Shown one piece after another: positions 33,994 through 42,765 of a stretch of 64,000 nucleotides of DNA (positions are counted from its first letter, which is position 1; the number at the start of each line of letters is the position of its first letter). The notes beneath the pieces were generated by a model, which saw only the letters and a list, made by a program, of their open reading frames with translations, did no database searches and was not told where the DNA came from. The position numbers and the translations under genes were made by a program. Origin of the DNA: Diabrotica undecimpunctata (Eukaryota > Arthropoda > Insecta > Coleoptera > Chrysomelidae); contig NC_092811.1 in the NCBI RefSeq assembly GCF_040954645.1, forward strand, positions 121,851,411-121,915,410, read 5' to 3'.

Positions 33994-35789
33994 TGAAGCA
34001 TGTTCATAATTTCTTTAAATTATTCCCTTTAATAAATTATTTTCACGCCGCCCATGCCTGCATACCTTCGTTTTGTTACGCCTTTTTTTAACAAAGAAAT
34101 AACTTCGCCAAAGGTTTCTTCTTCTTTTTATCTTGTTTTGCTACATAAAAATCTTTCCTAATAACAAAGGAAAAAGGACCTATTGTGAAATCTCCGAGCT
34201 ACCTTCTCAGAAAATCAGAAGAGTTGTTTTTCGTAGAAACTTTACTTTCTATTGGTAAACGCTACGAAAATGAACCCCAATATCCCGGTTATTTAATGTC
34301 AATTTCGCGTGGCATCCTTCAGCCAATATCCCTTCCCTATTTTCAACCTTCGCTTGTCTAAGCCCTTCAAAATTCACAATCCGATATTCATTTCCAAGTT
34401 GGTTCCTGTGGCAAGCGGTCTTATCTTCGACAATCGGCGGTAAGTGGATTTTCAATTCACCCTTATTTATCTTTACACAGTGAGTCCTATATTAAATACT
34501 TTCTCTTTTGTCCAACAGACGTGTTCCACTTCGAAGGAACGAGGTCACTTCTGTTTGCCGATTAACCATTAGCCATTAACGATTAGCCATTAGCCATTAG
34601 CCATTATTTAATATTCACTATTCATTGTGCATTATTCATCATTCATCTCTACTACCGATTATTACCTGTGCTATTCCTGTTTGGCTGTTTATCTTCTCGT
34701 CTGCCGAAATCAACCCGAGACGGATTGAAAACCGTAATTCGTTGCTGTAGCTACCTGTTGCCGAGGACCAAGTGTCAAGTGACTTTATTGAAGGCCTAAC
34801 GCCACTATCTGTATCCACCTGTGGCATATTAATTGTGAGTAGTAAATTTTATTGACTAAAGCTCAACTTTGATACCTAAACCGTAAGAATTTGATTTATA
34901 ACGTTTAGTTTAGTGACCTTGCTGTTTATGGTTAAACGGAACGAACTATTATGAGTTTGAACCTACGATACAATATATGTATAAATTACGGACCATTTCT
35001 TTTATATTAATGTAGGGTATATTTATGTTAAATTTCATATATAGATTTGAGGTGATCACATTCAATAAAAAAATTTTTGGTAAACGTTTAAGTGTTCTCA
35101 AGGCATAATAATAATTTGTTTGACGAATATTGACTATTATAATGTCCCTTGCTTTCTTCTATCCTTGAGAATACTACGTTATGCAGAATTATTTTCCCAA
35201 AAAAAATATTTTTTGTTTTTATTCGATTATAAATTAATCAATCACTTATCTCGAGTCATCTAACTGTGCCGTAAAGATTGTTATAGTGTATTTTTTTATA
35301 TACCTCAATATAATTTTGTTGACGAACCTTTTGCTTTTTATTTTTATTGTTATGATATGAATATATATTATTGTGCATGGTGTATCTCTTTCAGGCATTT
35401 TTACTGATTTATGTTATTTGTTTTATCGTATAATTAGTGTATCTGTGTCGAAATATTGAGTGTGTACCGCACGATCAAGATACCTTTTCTCTCACGGTTT
35501 ATTTTATTCTCGCGTATCTTAACTGTATCTTATCTTTCTCATTATCGTATTCTCTATGCCTTAAGGTTTCCCTGTTCCTCTAAAAATAGGGTGGTGCCCA
35601 AATAACTTTTCTTCTCTTATCTCTTATCTTCTCTTCTAACTTCTTGTCTTTGTGTCGTAAGTACTTCCTTAATTGATCCGTGATATTTGAGCTGTAACAA
35701 GAACCCCGACCAAGATACCTCTACCAGACTGAAGCCCGAGCCTAGTACCGTTCTTTGTGTAACCTTCAATCGATCATCCAGAGGGTACA
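33994..35789 (+). repeat. Gypsy-1 3' LTR (1796 bp)
   Basis: Same length and boundaries as the 5' LTR, with the single difference noted there. It is followed by the target duplication GTGT and then minus-strand family-A LINE sequence. Confidence 0.95.
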
Positions 35790-35793
35790 GTGT

Positions 35794-35890
35794 CACTAAA
35801 ACATGAATGTGTTTCTCATCTAGAATTTTTAGGATTTCTATAGGAAGTATGTCAGGTCCAGGGCTTTTCCCACTCTTCATTGTTTTTAAT
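35794..35890 (-). pseudogene. LINE family A linker fragment upstream of Gypsy-1 site
   Basis: The minus strand reads MKSGKSPGPDILPIEILKIL then DEKHIHVL, the conserved segment just before the RT in LINE proteins. It is the 5' continuation of the family-A copy at 25112-23960. Confidence 0.7.
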
Positions 35891-35946
35891 AAAACTTTAA
35901 GAAAGAGAAAACTTGAATACTTGGGCCACCTGATGAGAGGACAAAA
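35891..35946 (+). pseudogene. LINE family A 3' fragment, left part (split by Gypsy-2)
   Basis: The plus strand reads RKRKLEYLGHLMRGQKY, the GHxxRGxKY segment of family A. It continues without frame change at 42336-42505 once the Gypsy-2 insertion and one copy of GTAC are set aside. Confidence 0.8.
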
Positions 35947-35950
35947 GTAC

Positions 35951-36369
35951 TGTTACGATAAATATCCTGGCCTAAAAATAACTGTAAAATATATGATGAC
36001 TGATTCTAATATGTTTTAGATTATACGAGACCTTTCGACCATAAACCCCAAGTAATAAAAAACTGGTTCCATTCGAATCTTCCGGAATTAGGCCTGTCCA
36101 TTCGAGGCGAAACCAGGTCAATTGAGGTCAACATCCATGCAGTTCTAGAGCAGCTGTTTTAGTATAAATATGAGGGAACTTTTATTTTGAAAACAGTTAA
36201 TAAAGAAGATTCGCGCTCGCGATATTGTTGTTACGCTCGCCTACTAATAAATTATGTATAGTGATAAATAAATTAATATCAGTTATTGTGCTTTTTAATA
36301 AATTTAGATAAGAACCTTTAGAACAAGACATTATAAATTAAAGACATAACAATTAATAAATTCACAACA
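35951..36369 (+). repeat. Gypsy-2 5' LTR (419 bp)
   Basis: Contains TATAAATA at 36163-36170, a plausible TATA box, and AATAAA near 36199. It appears identical to the 3' LTR at 41913-42331. Confidence 0.95.
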
Positions 36370-36410
36370 TTGGTGTCGGAATAGTGGAATACGTAAAATA
36401 AATTGTGAAA

Positions 36411-37694
36411 ATGGCTACGATTTATGAGCTCACAGTGACGAATTTAAGAAGACATCTCGAAGACAGAGAATTAGCTTCTACCGGAAAAAAGGCTGAGTTA
36501 GTCCAACGACTAAAGAACGCTTTGCTAGAAGAAGGTCTAGATCCAGAGACTTATATATTTGAAGATGCTGTCATCTCGTCGATTTCGAAATTGGAGAACA
36601 AAGTTTCTGACGATATTTCGAAAGTTTCCTCTGATGTAGCCAAAGTTTCCGGCGACATCGCATCATTGGAGAACAAAGTATCCGGCGACATCGCTTCTTT
36701 AGAAAGCAAAGTTTCTAACGAGATTTCTTCTCTGGAAAGCAAAGTTTCTGCTAACATCTCTAAAGTCACTTCAGATATATCTGCTCTTGACGATAGAGTG
36801 TCGTCGTTAAAAAACCAAGTTGCTGCCGATATGTTGGCCTTCGAAGAAAAGATATGGAAAGAGATGGAAAGGAAGATGGAGGAAACAGGGACAGCAGAGA
36901 GAGGTAACAATCCGATTACAGTGGAGATAAAAGAAGACGAGACGAAATGTAAGTTGGAGACACGGCCGAAATTTGAAGGAAGTGGAGGTTCTATTCATGT
37001 TAAAGTTCCAACTTTCGACGGAAAATCATCATGGAACAACTACATGAAACAGTTCGAATCAGCCGCAAGAGCGAATGGATGGTCTGAAAAAGAAAAGGCT
37101 GTAAACCTGACTATCGCTCTTCGAGGAGATGCCTTAGATGTGCTTCAGACCATAGCCGTAGAGGAGACCGATGATTTCGAACAACTGAAGAAGAGGTTAA
37201 ATATGCGATATGGCCACGAACATTTGGAGCATGTATATCAGTCGCAGCTTAAAAATCGTAGACGGAAGAAAGATGAGGCTCTTCAAGAATATGAGGTAGA
37301 TATTGCCAGATTAGTACGATATGCTTATCCAACAGCTCCCGAAGACATGATGGAAAAATTGGCCGTTCAGACGTTTATTGATGGTCTTCGTGATCATGAA
37401 ATGCAGAGAACACTGCGATTAGCTCGCCACAAAACGCTGGTTGATGTCTTATCCGCCGCCCTCGAATACGAGTCAGCTACGCAGGCCTCTGGCGGGTACA
37501 GTAAAGTTAGAACTGTAAAAGAGGAAGGAGATGAAGATAAACTTGACCAGCTTGTTAATATGATGAAAAGCATGGCATACAAGAAAACGAAGACCATCAG
37601 ATGCTGGAATTGTGGCGAAATAGGACACGTACGAAGCTCCTGTAAGCACCCTAGGTACGACGCAAATCAAGAAACTCACCATCAGGAAAACTAG
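36411..37694 (+). CDS. gag: Gypsy-2 Gag with SAP domain, coiled coil and zinc knuckle
   Basis: I start at ATG 36411, the first ATG; the frame also runs a little upstream without one. Residues about 3-37 (YELTVTNLRRHLEDRELAST, then GKKAELVQRLKNAL) match the SAP motif, a helix-extension-helix that binds AT-rich DNA in chromatin proteins. Residues about 60-150 are a heptad-like repeat of (S/A)LE(N/S)KVS(G/N)(D/E)I units, a predicted coiled coil. A capsid-like part follows (VPTFDGKSSWNNYMKQFESA, LRGDALDVL), then a basic tail with the knuckle CWNCGEIGHVRSSC (residues 398-411). A SAP domain is not a usual part of Gag and may tether particles or integration complexes to chromatin (inference). Confidence 0.9.
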   Translation: MATIYELTVTNLRRHLEDRELASTGKKAELVQRLKNALLEEGLDPETYIFEDAVISSISKLENKVSDDISKVSSDVAKVSGDIASLENKVSGDIASLESKVSNEISSLESKVSANISKVTSDISALDDRVSSLKNQVAADMLAFEEKIWKEMERKMEETGTAERGNNPITVEIKEDETKCKLETRPKFEGSGGSIHVKVPTFDGKSSWNNYMKQFESAARANGWSEKEKAVNLTIALRGDALDVLQTIAVEETDDFEQLKKRLNMRYGHEHLEHVYQSQLKNRRRKKDEALQEYEVDIARLVRYAYPTAPEDMMEKLAVQTFIDGLRDHEMQRTLRLARHKTLVDVLSAALEYESATQASGGYSKVRTVKEEGDEDKLDQLVNMMKSMAYKKTKTIRCWNCGEIGHVRSSCKHPRYDANQETHHQEN

Positions 37695-40600
37695 AACGGG
37701 TCAGCCTTAGGGGGGCAGCTTCGACCCAGAACTTCTCCAAAGACCCTCTCATACTAATAGCTTCTTTGAAATGTCGTGAAGATAGTGTATATGTAGATGG
37801 AGACATAAATGGCAAAAAGCATACGTTGTTGGTGGATACCGGAGCGACCAGAACCATTATACGCCCAACAGTTATAAACAGCCGTAAGAAACTGTTACCA
37901 ACGAGGTTGCGACTTCGGACCGCTACAGGTGAAAATGCCAACATTCATGGAGAAATCCAGGTACAATTGGGAATTGGGGCAGAAAAGTTTGTCCATACTG
38001 TTATAGTTGCTGACATCGAAGAGGATGTTATATTAGGAATGGACGTAATGAATATGCATGGATTCCAATTGGATTTTAAGAATAAGGTAATCAAAGTTGG
38101 CAACGAGGAGGTATTTCTCCATCCACATAATGACAACACTGTGCAAGCAGCCATTAAAGAAGATACAGTCGTGCCTGCGAGAAGCGAAACGATCATAGTA
38201 GCGCGGCTACAGGGAATTGTGGACGAACGGAGACCTGTTATGATGGAGCCTTGGAACCACGACGATGAGGTTGGCCGTGGAATCATAATTGGAAAGGAAT
38301 TGGTGACTTCGGCTAAAGAAATTCCTGTGAGACTTATCAATGTCAACGACTACCCAGTGACCATAAAAAAAAAGACAAAAGTAGGAACTTGTGTACCTGT
38401 GACATCCATAATCCGTCAGGCGACAACATCTGATAATTCCAACGACAAATTCGACCAAATGGTTGCAGTTGCAGGACAGTCTCTAAATCAGATGGAGAAA
38501 AGGAAATTAAGGGAATTTCTTCGGCAGTATCGTGATATTTTCGTACCGAAAGGAGGAAAGACGGGAAGAACTACCGTTGTTAAGCATAAAATTGATACTG
38601 GTAATGCTAAGCCAATTCGTCAAACAGCTCGACGATTACCACAGGCGAAGAGAGAGGAAGCTGAAACGATTGTTCAGGAAATGAAGAAAGACGGGGTGAT
38701 AGAACCCTCTACGAGCCCATGGGTCTCTCCGGTGGTCCTGGTTAAGAAGAAAGACGGAACGACGAGGTTCTGTGTGGATTACCGTTTGCTGAACAACGTT
38801 ACCAAGAAAGATAGTTATCCTCTGCCTCGGATCGATGACACATTGGACACATTGGCTGGAAGTAAATTGTTTTCTACTTTGGATTTGAAGTCTGGATACT
38901 GGCAGGTAGAAATGGACCCAGTAGATAAAGAAAAGACAGCCTTCACCACAGGATCTGGATTGTGGCAATTCAACGTTATGCCATTTGGACTCTGTAATGC
39001 TCCTGCGACATTTGAGAGGCGTATGGAAAATGTGTTGAGAGGGTTATCTTGGAAAACATGCCTGGTTTATTTGGATGACATAATCGTCTTGGGAGAGACA
39101 TTCGCAGATCATTTGGGGAATTTAGAAAACGTTTTTAATCGACTTAAAGCTGCCCAATTGATGCTAAACCCCAAGAAGTGCCAGCTATTTCAAGGTAGAG
39201 TCAATTATCTGGGTCATATAGTCAGTAAAGAAGGAGTGGCCGTGGATAAGGGAAAAATCGATTCCATTAAGGAATGGCCAAAACCAACTGACAAACATCA
39301 AGTGAGAAGTTTTCTTGGACTATGTACTTACTACCGGAGGTTTATTAAGAAGTTTGCAGATATCGCTAAGCCATTAACGCGACTTACAGAGGAAGCAAGA
39401 GAATACCGCTGGGATATAGACTGCCAAAATGCCTTTGAAACGTTGAAAAAGCATTTAATAACAGCACCAATTTTAGGGTATCCACTGCCAGAAGGAGAGT
39501 TCATCTTAGATACGGATGCAAGTAATGTGGGAATTGGAGGAGTGCTGTCTCAGATTCAAGGAGGACAGGAACGAGTTCTCGGATATTTTAGTAAAGTTCT
39601 TTCAAAACCTGAACGGAATTATTGCGTCACGAGAAGAGAACTTCTGGCAGTAGTGAAATCAGTAGAGCACTTCTATCAATACCTCTATGGCAGAAAGTTT
39701 CTAATCCGAACCGACCATGCCGCCCTTAAGTGGTTGATGCAGTTTAAGAATCCAGAGGGTCAGATAGCCAGGTGGATCGAACGACTCCAAGAATACGATT
39801 TTAAGATTGAGCACCGGGCCGGAGTTAGCCATAGAAACGCTGATTCTCTTTCCAGAAGGCCATGCCCAGCAGAGTGTTCCCACTGCAACAAAACGGAATC
39901 CAAGGAAGCAGCAGTGCTAAGAACGACGATTGTCAACGACGACTGGACGCCTACTAAGATAAGGGAAGAACAAGAGAGAGATCCAGTTATACAGAAAATC
40001 CGAAAATGGAAAGAGGAAAACCGTCGACCACCTTGGCAGGAAATATCAAACCTATGCTCAGTAGTTAAGACGTATTGGGCCCAGTGGGACTCATTTATCA
40101 TCGAAGATGGCTTGCTCAAACGAGTCCTGGAAAATGATGACGGTTCGGAGAAGAGAAGACAGTTGGTGATCCCAAAGAGCAGAATAGCCGAAGTACTTCG
40201 TCAGTTACACGACAGTCCATCGGGAGGGCATTTTGGTGTAAGGAAAACCCTTCAGCGAATTCGGGAACGGTTTTATTGGATGAACAGTTCCGACGATGTA
40301 AAAGACTGGTGTAAGAAATGTACTATTTGTGCCACGAGTAACGGGCCTTACCGAAAAAGGAGAGCTCCTATGAGACAATATAATGTTGGAAGCCCGTTTG
40401 AAAGAATAGCTTTGGACATCGCTGGGCCATTTCCAGAAAGTGAAAATGGAGGCAAGTACATGCTGGTAGTAATGGATTACTTCACTAAGTGGGTCGAGAT
40501 TTACGCACTTCCAGACCAGAAGGCCGCCACCGTTGCAGATAAGTTGATCCAAGAATATATCAGCCGATTTGGAGTGCCTTTGGAGATCCATAGTGACCAA

Positions 40601-41923
40601 GGCAGGAACTTCGAAAGTGATCTATTCCAAGGAATATGTGATAGACTAGGCATGAAGAAAACAAGAACTACCGCGTATCATCCGCAATCGGATGGTATGG
40701 TAGAACGAATGAATAGGACAGTTGGCAAGTATTTGACAAAGATGGTGTCCGATCATCAGCGAGACTGGGACCAATACCTTCCGTTCTTCACAATGGCCTA
40801 CAGATCTGCTGTTAACGAATCAACAGGCCAGACACCAGCCAAAGTCCTATTCGGACGCGAAATGCGACTACCTTGTGATCTCGAGTTTGGATGTCGACCT
40901 GGAGAAGATGTAGCAGGTGAAGATTATGTGATCGAATTACGAAGAAGAATGGACGATGTACATGAGTTAGTCCGTTCCCACCTTCAGATCGCTAGCGACC
41001 GAATGAAGAAACGGTACGATACACAAGCCGAAAAGGGTTGCTTTAAGAACAACGACAAAGTATGGCTGTATAATCCCAAGAAGCGAAAAGGTTGTTCTCC
41101 CAAATTGCAGCAGTTTTGGGAAGGTCCATACCTCATTATGGAGAAGATCAACGATGTTATCTACCGAATAAGCAAGATTCCGAGGGGAAAGCCGATGATA
41201 GTACACCATAACCGGTTGGCGTCTTTCGAAGGTGACCACGACGTAGATGACGAAGTGGAAGTAAACCAAGTCCACGATGTGTCTGACCTCACGTTTGAGG
41301 AATTCATGGGTGCCTATGGAGGTACCGGTAAAGCGAGACATGGTGTTACCACTGAAGAAAAGCAAGATCTACTCGCGCTCCCCGTTGACTACTCGCTGGC
41401 CCTTACCATCCCGGCCAGTATCAAAGACGCACCAGGGTTGGCATCCGTCTTTCGAAGGAAGTTTGGTCGAGTTGCAGAACTTCAATGCCAGGTGCCAGCT
41501 CCCGGTAAAACCTTGAAACTCCAAGAGGCATCACGTTACCTTTTCTACCTGGTAACAAAAGACACTGCCCGTGACCAACCTATCTACCGAGACGTATGGG
41601 AAGCCTTACTTCAATTGAGAGAGCACGTACTAGAGTCCGACGTGCAAAAGTTAGCCATGCCAAAGTTGGAGTGCCACCAATTAGATTGGAGGGTTATCCG
41701 AAATATGGTGGAGGAGATCTTTAAAGACACCGAAGTCCAGGTGTTAGTCTGTTGCAATCCGCATAGTTACTGGTGCGGAGAGAAAACCGTCCATTGTCAT
41801 TTTTATACAACTGGAAGTTGTAAAAGAGGGTCCAGTTGCCGATACCAGCATACCGTTCCAGTTCTAGTCCCGGCAAGGTTCCAGGAGGAACCATCTTTTA
41901 AGAGGGGGGCAATGTTACGATAA
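37655..41923 (+). CDS. pol: Gypsy-2 Pol: protease, RT, RNase H, integrase, macrodomain, CCCH finger
   Basis: The frame opens at 37655 (stop at 37652) and overlaps gag by 40 bases in the -1 frame, so Pol is probably made by frameshift. Counting from 37766: protease D24 (LLVDTGATRTI), RT YLDD 435-438, RNase H D584 (DTDASNVGIGG), integrase zinc domain from about 813, D884, D944 and E980 (LDIAGPF, HSDQGRNF, MVERMNRT; D-D35-E), GPY/F-like segment near 1110. Residues about 1196-1329 resemble the TARG1/OARD1 macrodomain: ALPVDYSLALTIPAS, LASVFRRKFGRVAEL, RYLFYLVTKDTARDQPIYRD, LAMPKLECHQLDW. Residues 1344-1362 are a C-x7-C-x5-C-x3-H finger. The stop lies inside the 3' LTR. Confidence 0.92.
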   Translation, partial: VRRKSRNSPSGKLERVSLRGAASTQNFSKDPLILIASLKCREDSVYVDGDINGKKHTLLVDTGATRTIIRPTVINSRKKLLPTRLRLRTATGENANIHGEIQVQLGIGAEKFVHTVIVADIEEDVILGMDVMNMHGFQLDFKNKVIKVGNEEVFLHPHNDNTVQAAIKEDTVVPARSETIIVARLQGIVDERRPVMMEPWNHDDEVGRGIIIGKELVTSAKEIPVRLINVNDYPVTIKKKTKVGTCVPVTSIIRQATTSDNSNDKFDQMVAVAGQSLNQMEKRKLREFLRQYRDIFVPKGGKTGRTTVVKHKIDTGNAKPIRQTARRLPQAKREEAETIVQEMKKDGVIEPSTSPWVSPVVLVKKKDGTTRFCVDYRLLNNVTKKDSYPLPRIDDTLDTLAGSKLFSTLDLKSGYWQVEMDPVDKEKTAFTTGSGLWQFNVMPFGLCNAPATFERRMENVLRGLSWKTCLVYLDDIIVLGETFADHLGNLENVFNRLKAAQLMLNPKKCQLFQGRVNYLGHIVSKEGVAVDKGKIDSIKEWPKPTDKHQVRSFLGLCTYYRRFIKKFADIAKPLTRLTEEAREYRWDIDCQNAFETLKKHLITAPILGYPLPEGEFILDTDASNVGIGGVLSQIQGGQERVLGYFSKVLSKPERNYCVTRRELLAVVKSVEHFYQYLYGRKFLIRTDHAALKWLMQFKNPEGQIARWIERLQEYDFKIEHRAGVSHRNADSLSRRPCPAECSHCNKTESKEAAVLRTTIVNDDWTPTKIREEQERDPVIQKIRKWKEENRRPPWQEISNLCSVVKTYWAQWDSFIIEDGLLKRVLENDDGSEKRRQLVIPKSRIAEVLRQLHDSPSGGHFGVRKTLQRIRERFYWMNSSDDVKDWCKKCTICATSNGPYRKRRAPMRQYNVGSPFERIALDIAGPFPESENGGKYMLVVMDYFTKWVEIYALPDQKAATVADKLIQEYISRFGVPLEIHSDQGRNFESDLFQGICDRLGMKKTRTTAYHPQSDGMVERMNRTVGKYLTKMVSDHQRDWDQYLPFFTMAYRSAVNESTGQTPAKVLFGREMRLPCDLEFGCRPGEDVAGEDYVIELRRRMDDVHELVRSHLQIASDRMKKRYDTQAEKGCFKNNDKVWLYNPKKRKGCSPKLQQFWEGPYLIMEKINDVIYRISKIPRGKPMIVHHNRLASFEGDHDVDDEVEVNQVHDVSDLTFEEFMGAYGGTGKARHGVTTEEKQDLLALPVDYSLALTIPASIKDAPGLASVFRRKFGRVAELQCQVPAPGKTLKLQEASRYLFYLVTKDTARDQPIYRDVWEALLQLREHVLESDVQKLAMPKLECHQLDWRVIRNMVEEIFKDTEVQVLVCCNPHSYWCGEKTVHCHFYTTGSCKRGSSCRYQHTVPVLVPARFQEEPSFKRGAMLR
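41356..41755 (+). other. Macrodomain (TARG1/OARD1-like) encoded at the end of Gypsy-2 pol
   Basis: The order of blocks follows the TARG1 fold: an N-terminal strand with an (S)LA motif, a modified GAG-like loop (KDAPGLASVF), the FRRKFG segment, a YLFYLVTK strand followed by P-x-Y, an MPKLEC strand and a final VQVLV strand after VEEIF. In human TARG1, as I remember it, catalysis needs a lysine in the FKKKFG segment and an aspartate in the GCGLD loop. Here the lysine position is kept (RRKFG), but that loop is two residues shorter and reads ECHQLDW. The domain may therefore bind ADP-ribose without cleaving it, or be altered in activity. The family call is mine from pattern alone. Confidence 0.75.
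41795..41851 (+). other. CCCH zinc finger at the Pol C-terminus of Gypsy-2
   Basis: CHFYTTGSCKRGSSCRYQH has the spacing C-x7-C-x5-C-x3-H and the aromatic and basic pattern of RNA-binding CCCH fingers (Y/F before and between the cysteines, GSSCRYQH). It follows the macrodomain after a CCNPHSYWCGEK spacer with two or three further cysteines. Confidence 0.82.
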
Positions 41924-42331
41924 ATATCCTGGCCTAAAAATAACTGTAAAATATATGATGACTGATTCTAATATGTTTTAGATTATACGAGACCTTTCGA
42001 CCATAAACCCCAAGTAATAAAAAACTGGTTCCATTCGAATCTTCCGGAATTAGGCCTGTCCATTCGAGGCGAAACCAGGTCAATTGAGGTCAACATCCAT
42101 GCAGTTCTAGAGCAGCTGTTTTAGTATAAATATGAGGGAACTTTTATTTTGAAAACAGTTAATAAAGAAGATTCGCGCTCGCGATATTGTTGTTACGCTC
42201 GCCTACTAATAAATTATGTATAGTGATAAATAAATTAATATCAGTTATTGTGCTTTTTAATAAATTTAGATAAGAACCTTTAGAACAAGACATTATAAAT
42301 TAAAGACATAACAATTAATAAATTCACAACA
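41913..42331 (+). repeat. Gypsy-2 3' LTR (419 bp)
   Basis: Apparently identical to the 5' LTR. The first 11 bases are also the last codons and stop of pol. Confidence 0.95.
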
Positions 42332-42335
42332 GTAC

Positions 42336-42530
42336 ACATTCCTACAAAATATAATGCAAGGAAAAATCCAAGGATGCAGAAATCCAGGCAGTAGAAGAAT
42401 GTCCTGGATGAGAAATTTAAGAGAGTGTACCCTAACGAATTATTCAAAACAGCAGTAAATAAAATTAGAATCGCCCTCCGATAGGAGAGGCACTCAAAGA
42501 AGAAGAAGAATTGTTTTTAATGCGTGTAAT
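42336..42530 (+). pseudogene. LINE family A 3' end, right part
   Basis: Continues the frame of 35891-35946: YTFLQNIMQGKIQGCRNPGS then RRMSWMRNLREC, a small deletion, and NELFKTAVNKIRIALR. It ends in an AAAGAAGAAGAAGAA tail at about 42497-42511, as other family-A copies do. Confidence 0.82.
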
Positions 42531-42554
42531 ATTTCTTCATTTTAATATATGGAC

Positions 42555-42765
42555 CTATTTCTTCTGAAGTAAGTTCTATGTGCTCCAGATCTCCTCTTTC
42601 ATCATCGAACAATTATTCGTCGATATATTCTGCCATTCATCCATTCTTGTTTTCTCCTTGCGGAAGTCTTTAGTATTTCTTTACAGTGTTTCAGTAGACA
42701 ATGTTTTAGTCGATCCCAGTACTCGTCAATATCATTGGTGTTTGTGTTTAATTTGCTGCAGTTCA
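42555..42765 (-). pseudogene. LINE linker fragment
   Basis: The minus strand gives DIDEYWDRLKHCLLKHCKEI then SARRKQEWMNGRI, the helical linker between endonuclease and RT in several insect LINEs (compare RKQWITDSTW in family B). Only about 60 codons remain. Confidence 0.55.

Larger units (their letters stand above)
25117..35789 (+). mobile_element. Ty3/Gypsy LTR retrotransposon Gypsy-1, full length
   Basis: Two LTRs of 1796 bp (25117-26912 and 33994-35789) begin TGAAGCATG and end GGGTACA, flanked by the 4-bp target duplication GTGT (25113-25116 and 35790-35793). A primer-binding site (TGGCGCCCAATGTGG, 26923-26937) resembling the tRNA-Lys type follows the first LTR. gag is 27064-28353; pol continues to 31817 in the -1 frame. 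A purine stretch GGAAAGGG lies just before the second LTR. The element is 10,673 bp, has open gag and pol frames, and no env. Host sequence on both sides is a minus-strand family-A LINE. Confidence 0.95.
35951..42331 (+). mobile_element. Ty3/Gypsy LTR retrotransposon Gypsy-2, full length, with macrodomain and CCCH finger
   Basis: Two 419-bp LTRs (35951-36369 and 41913-42331) begin TGTTACG and end CACAACA. The target duplication is GTAC (35947-35950 and 42332-42335). A primer-binding-like TGGTGTCGGAATAGTGG follows the 5' LTR at about 36371. The polypurine tract AGAGGGGGGCAA (41901-41912) precedes the 3' LTR. gag (36411-37694) and pol (to 41923) are uninterrupted. I saw no difference between the LTRs when reading them side by side. 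The element (6381 bp) therefore looks very recent and potentially active. The flanks are a plus-strand family-A LINE. Confidence 0.95.

Noticed and set aside
35794..35946. Twin-priming (inverted) LINE insertion made of the minus and plus family-A pieces
   Set aside because: Both pieces have their own complete 3' ends (at 23960 and 42511), so they are two separate insertions.
40205..40600. Long antisense frames opposite Gypsy-2 pol (131, 133 and 132 codons at several places)
   Set aside because: They are shadows of the pol frame; composition is low in known motifs and no start or splice context supports them.
41000..41350. A chromodomain at the integrase C-terminus of Gypsy-2
   Set aside because: After the GPY/F-like segment the sequence has no aromatic chromodomain pattern; the following region fits a macrodomain better.
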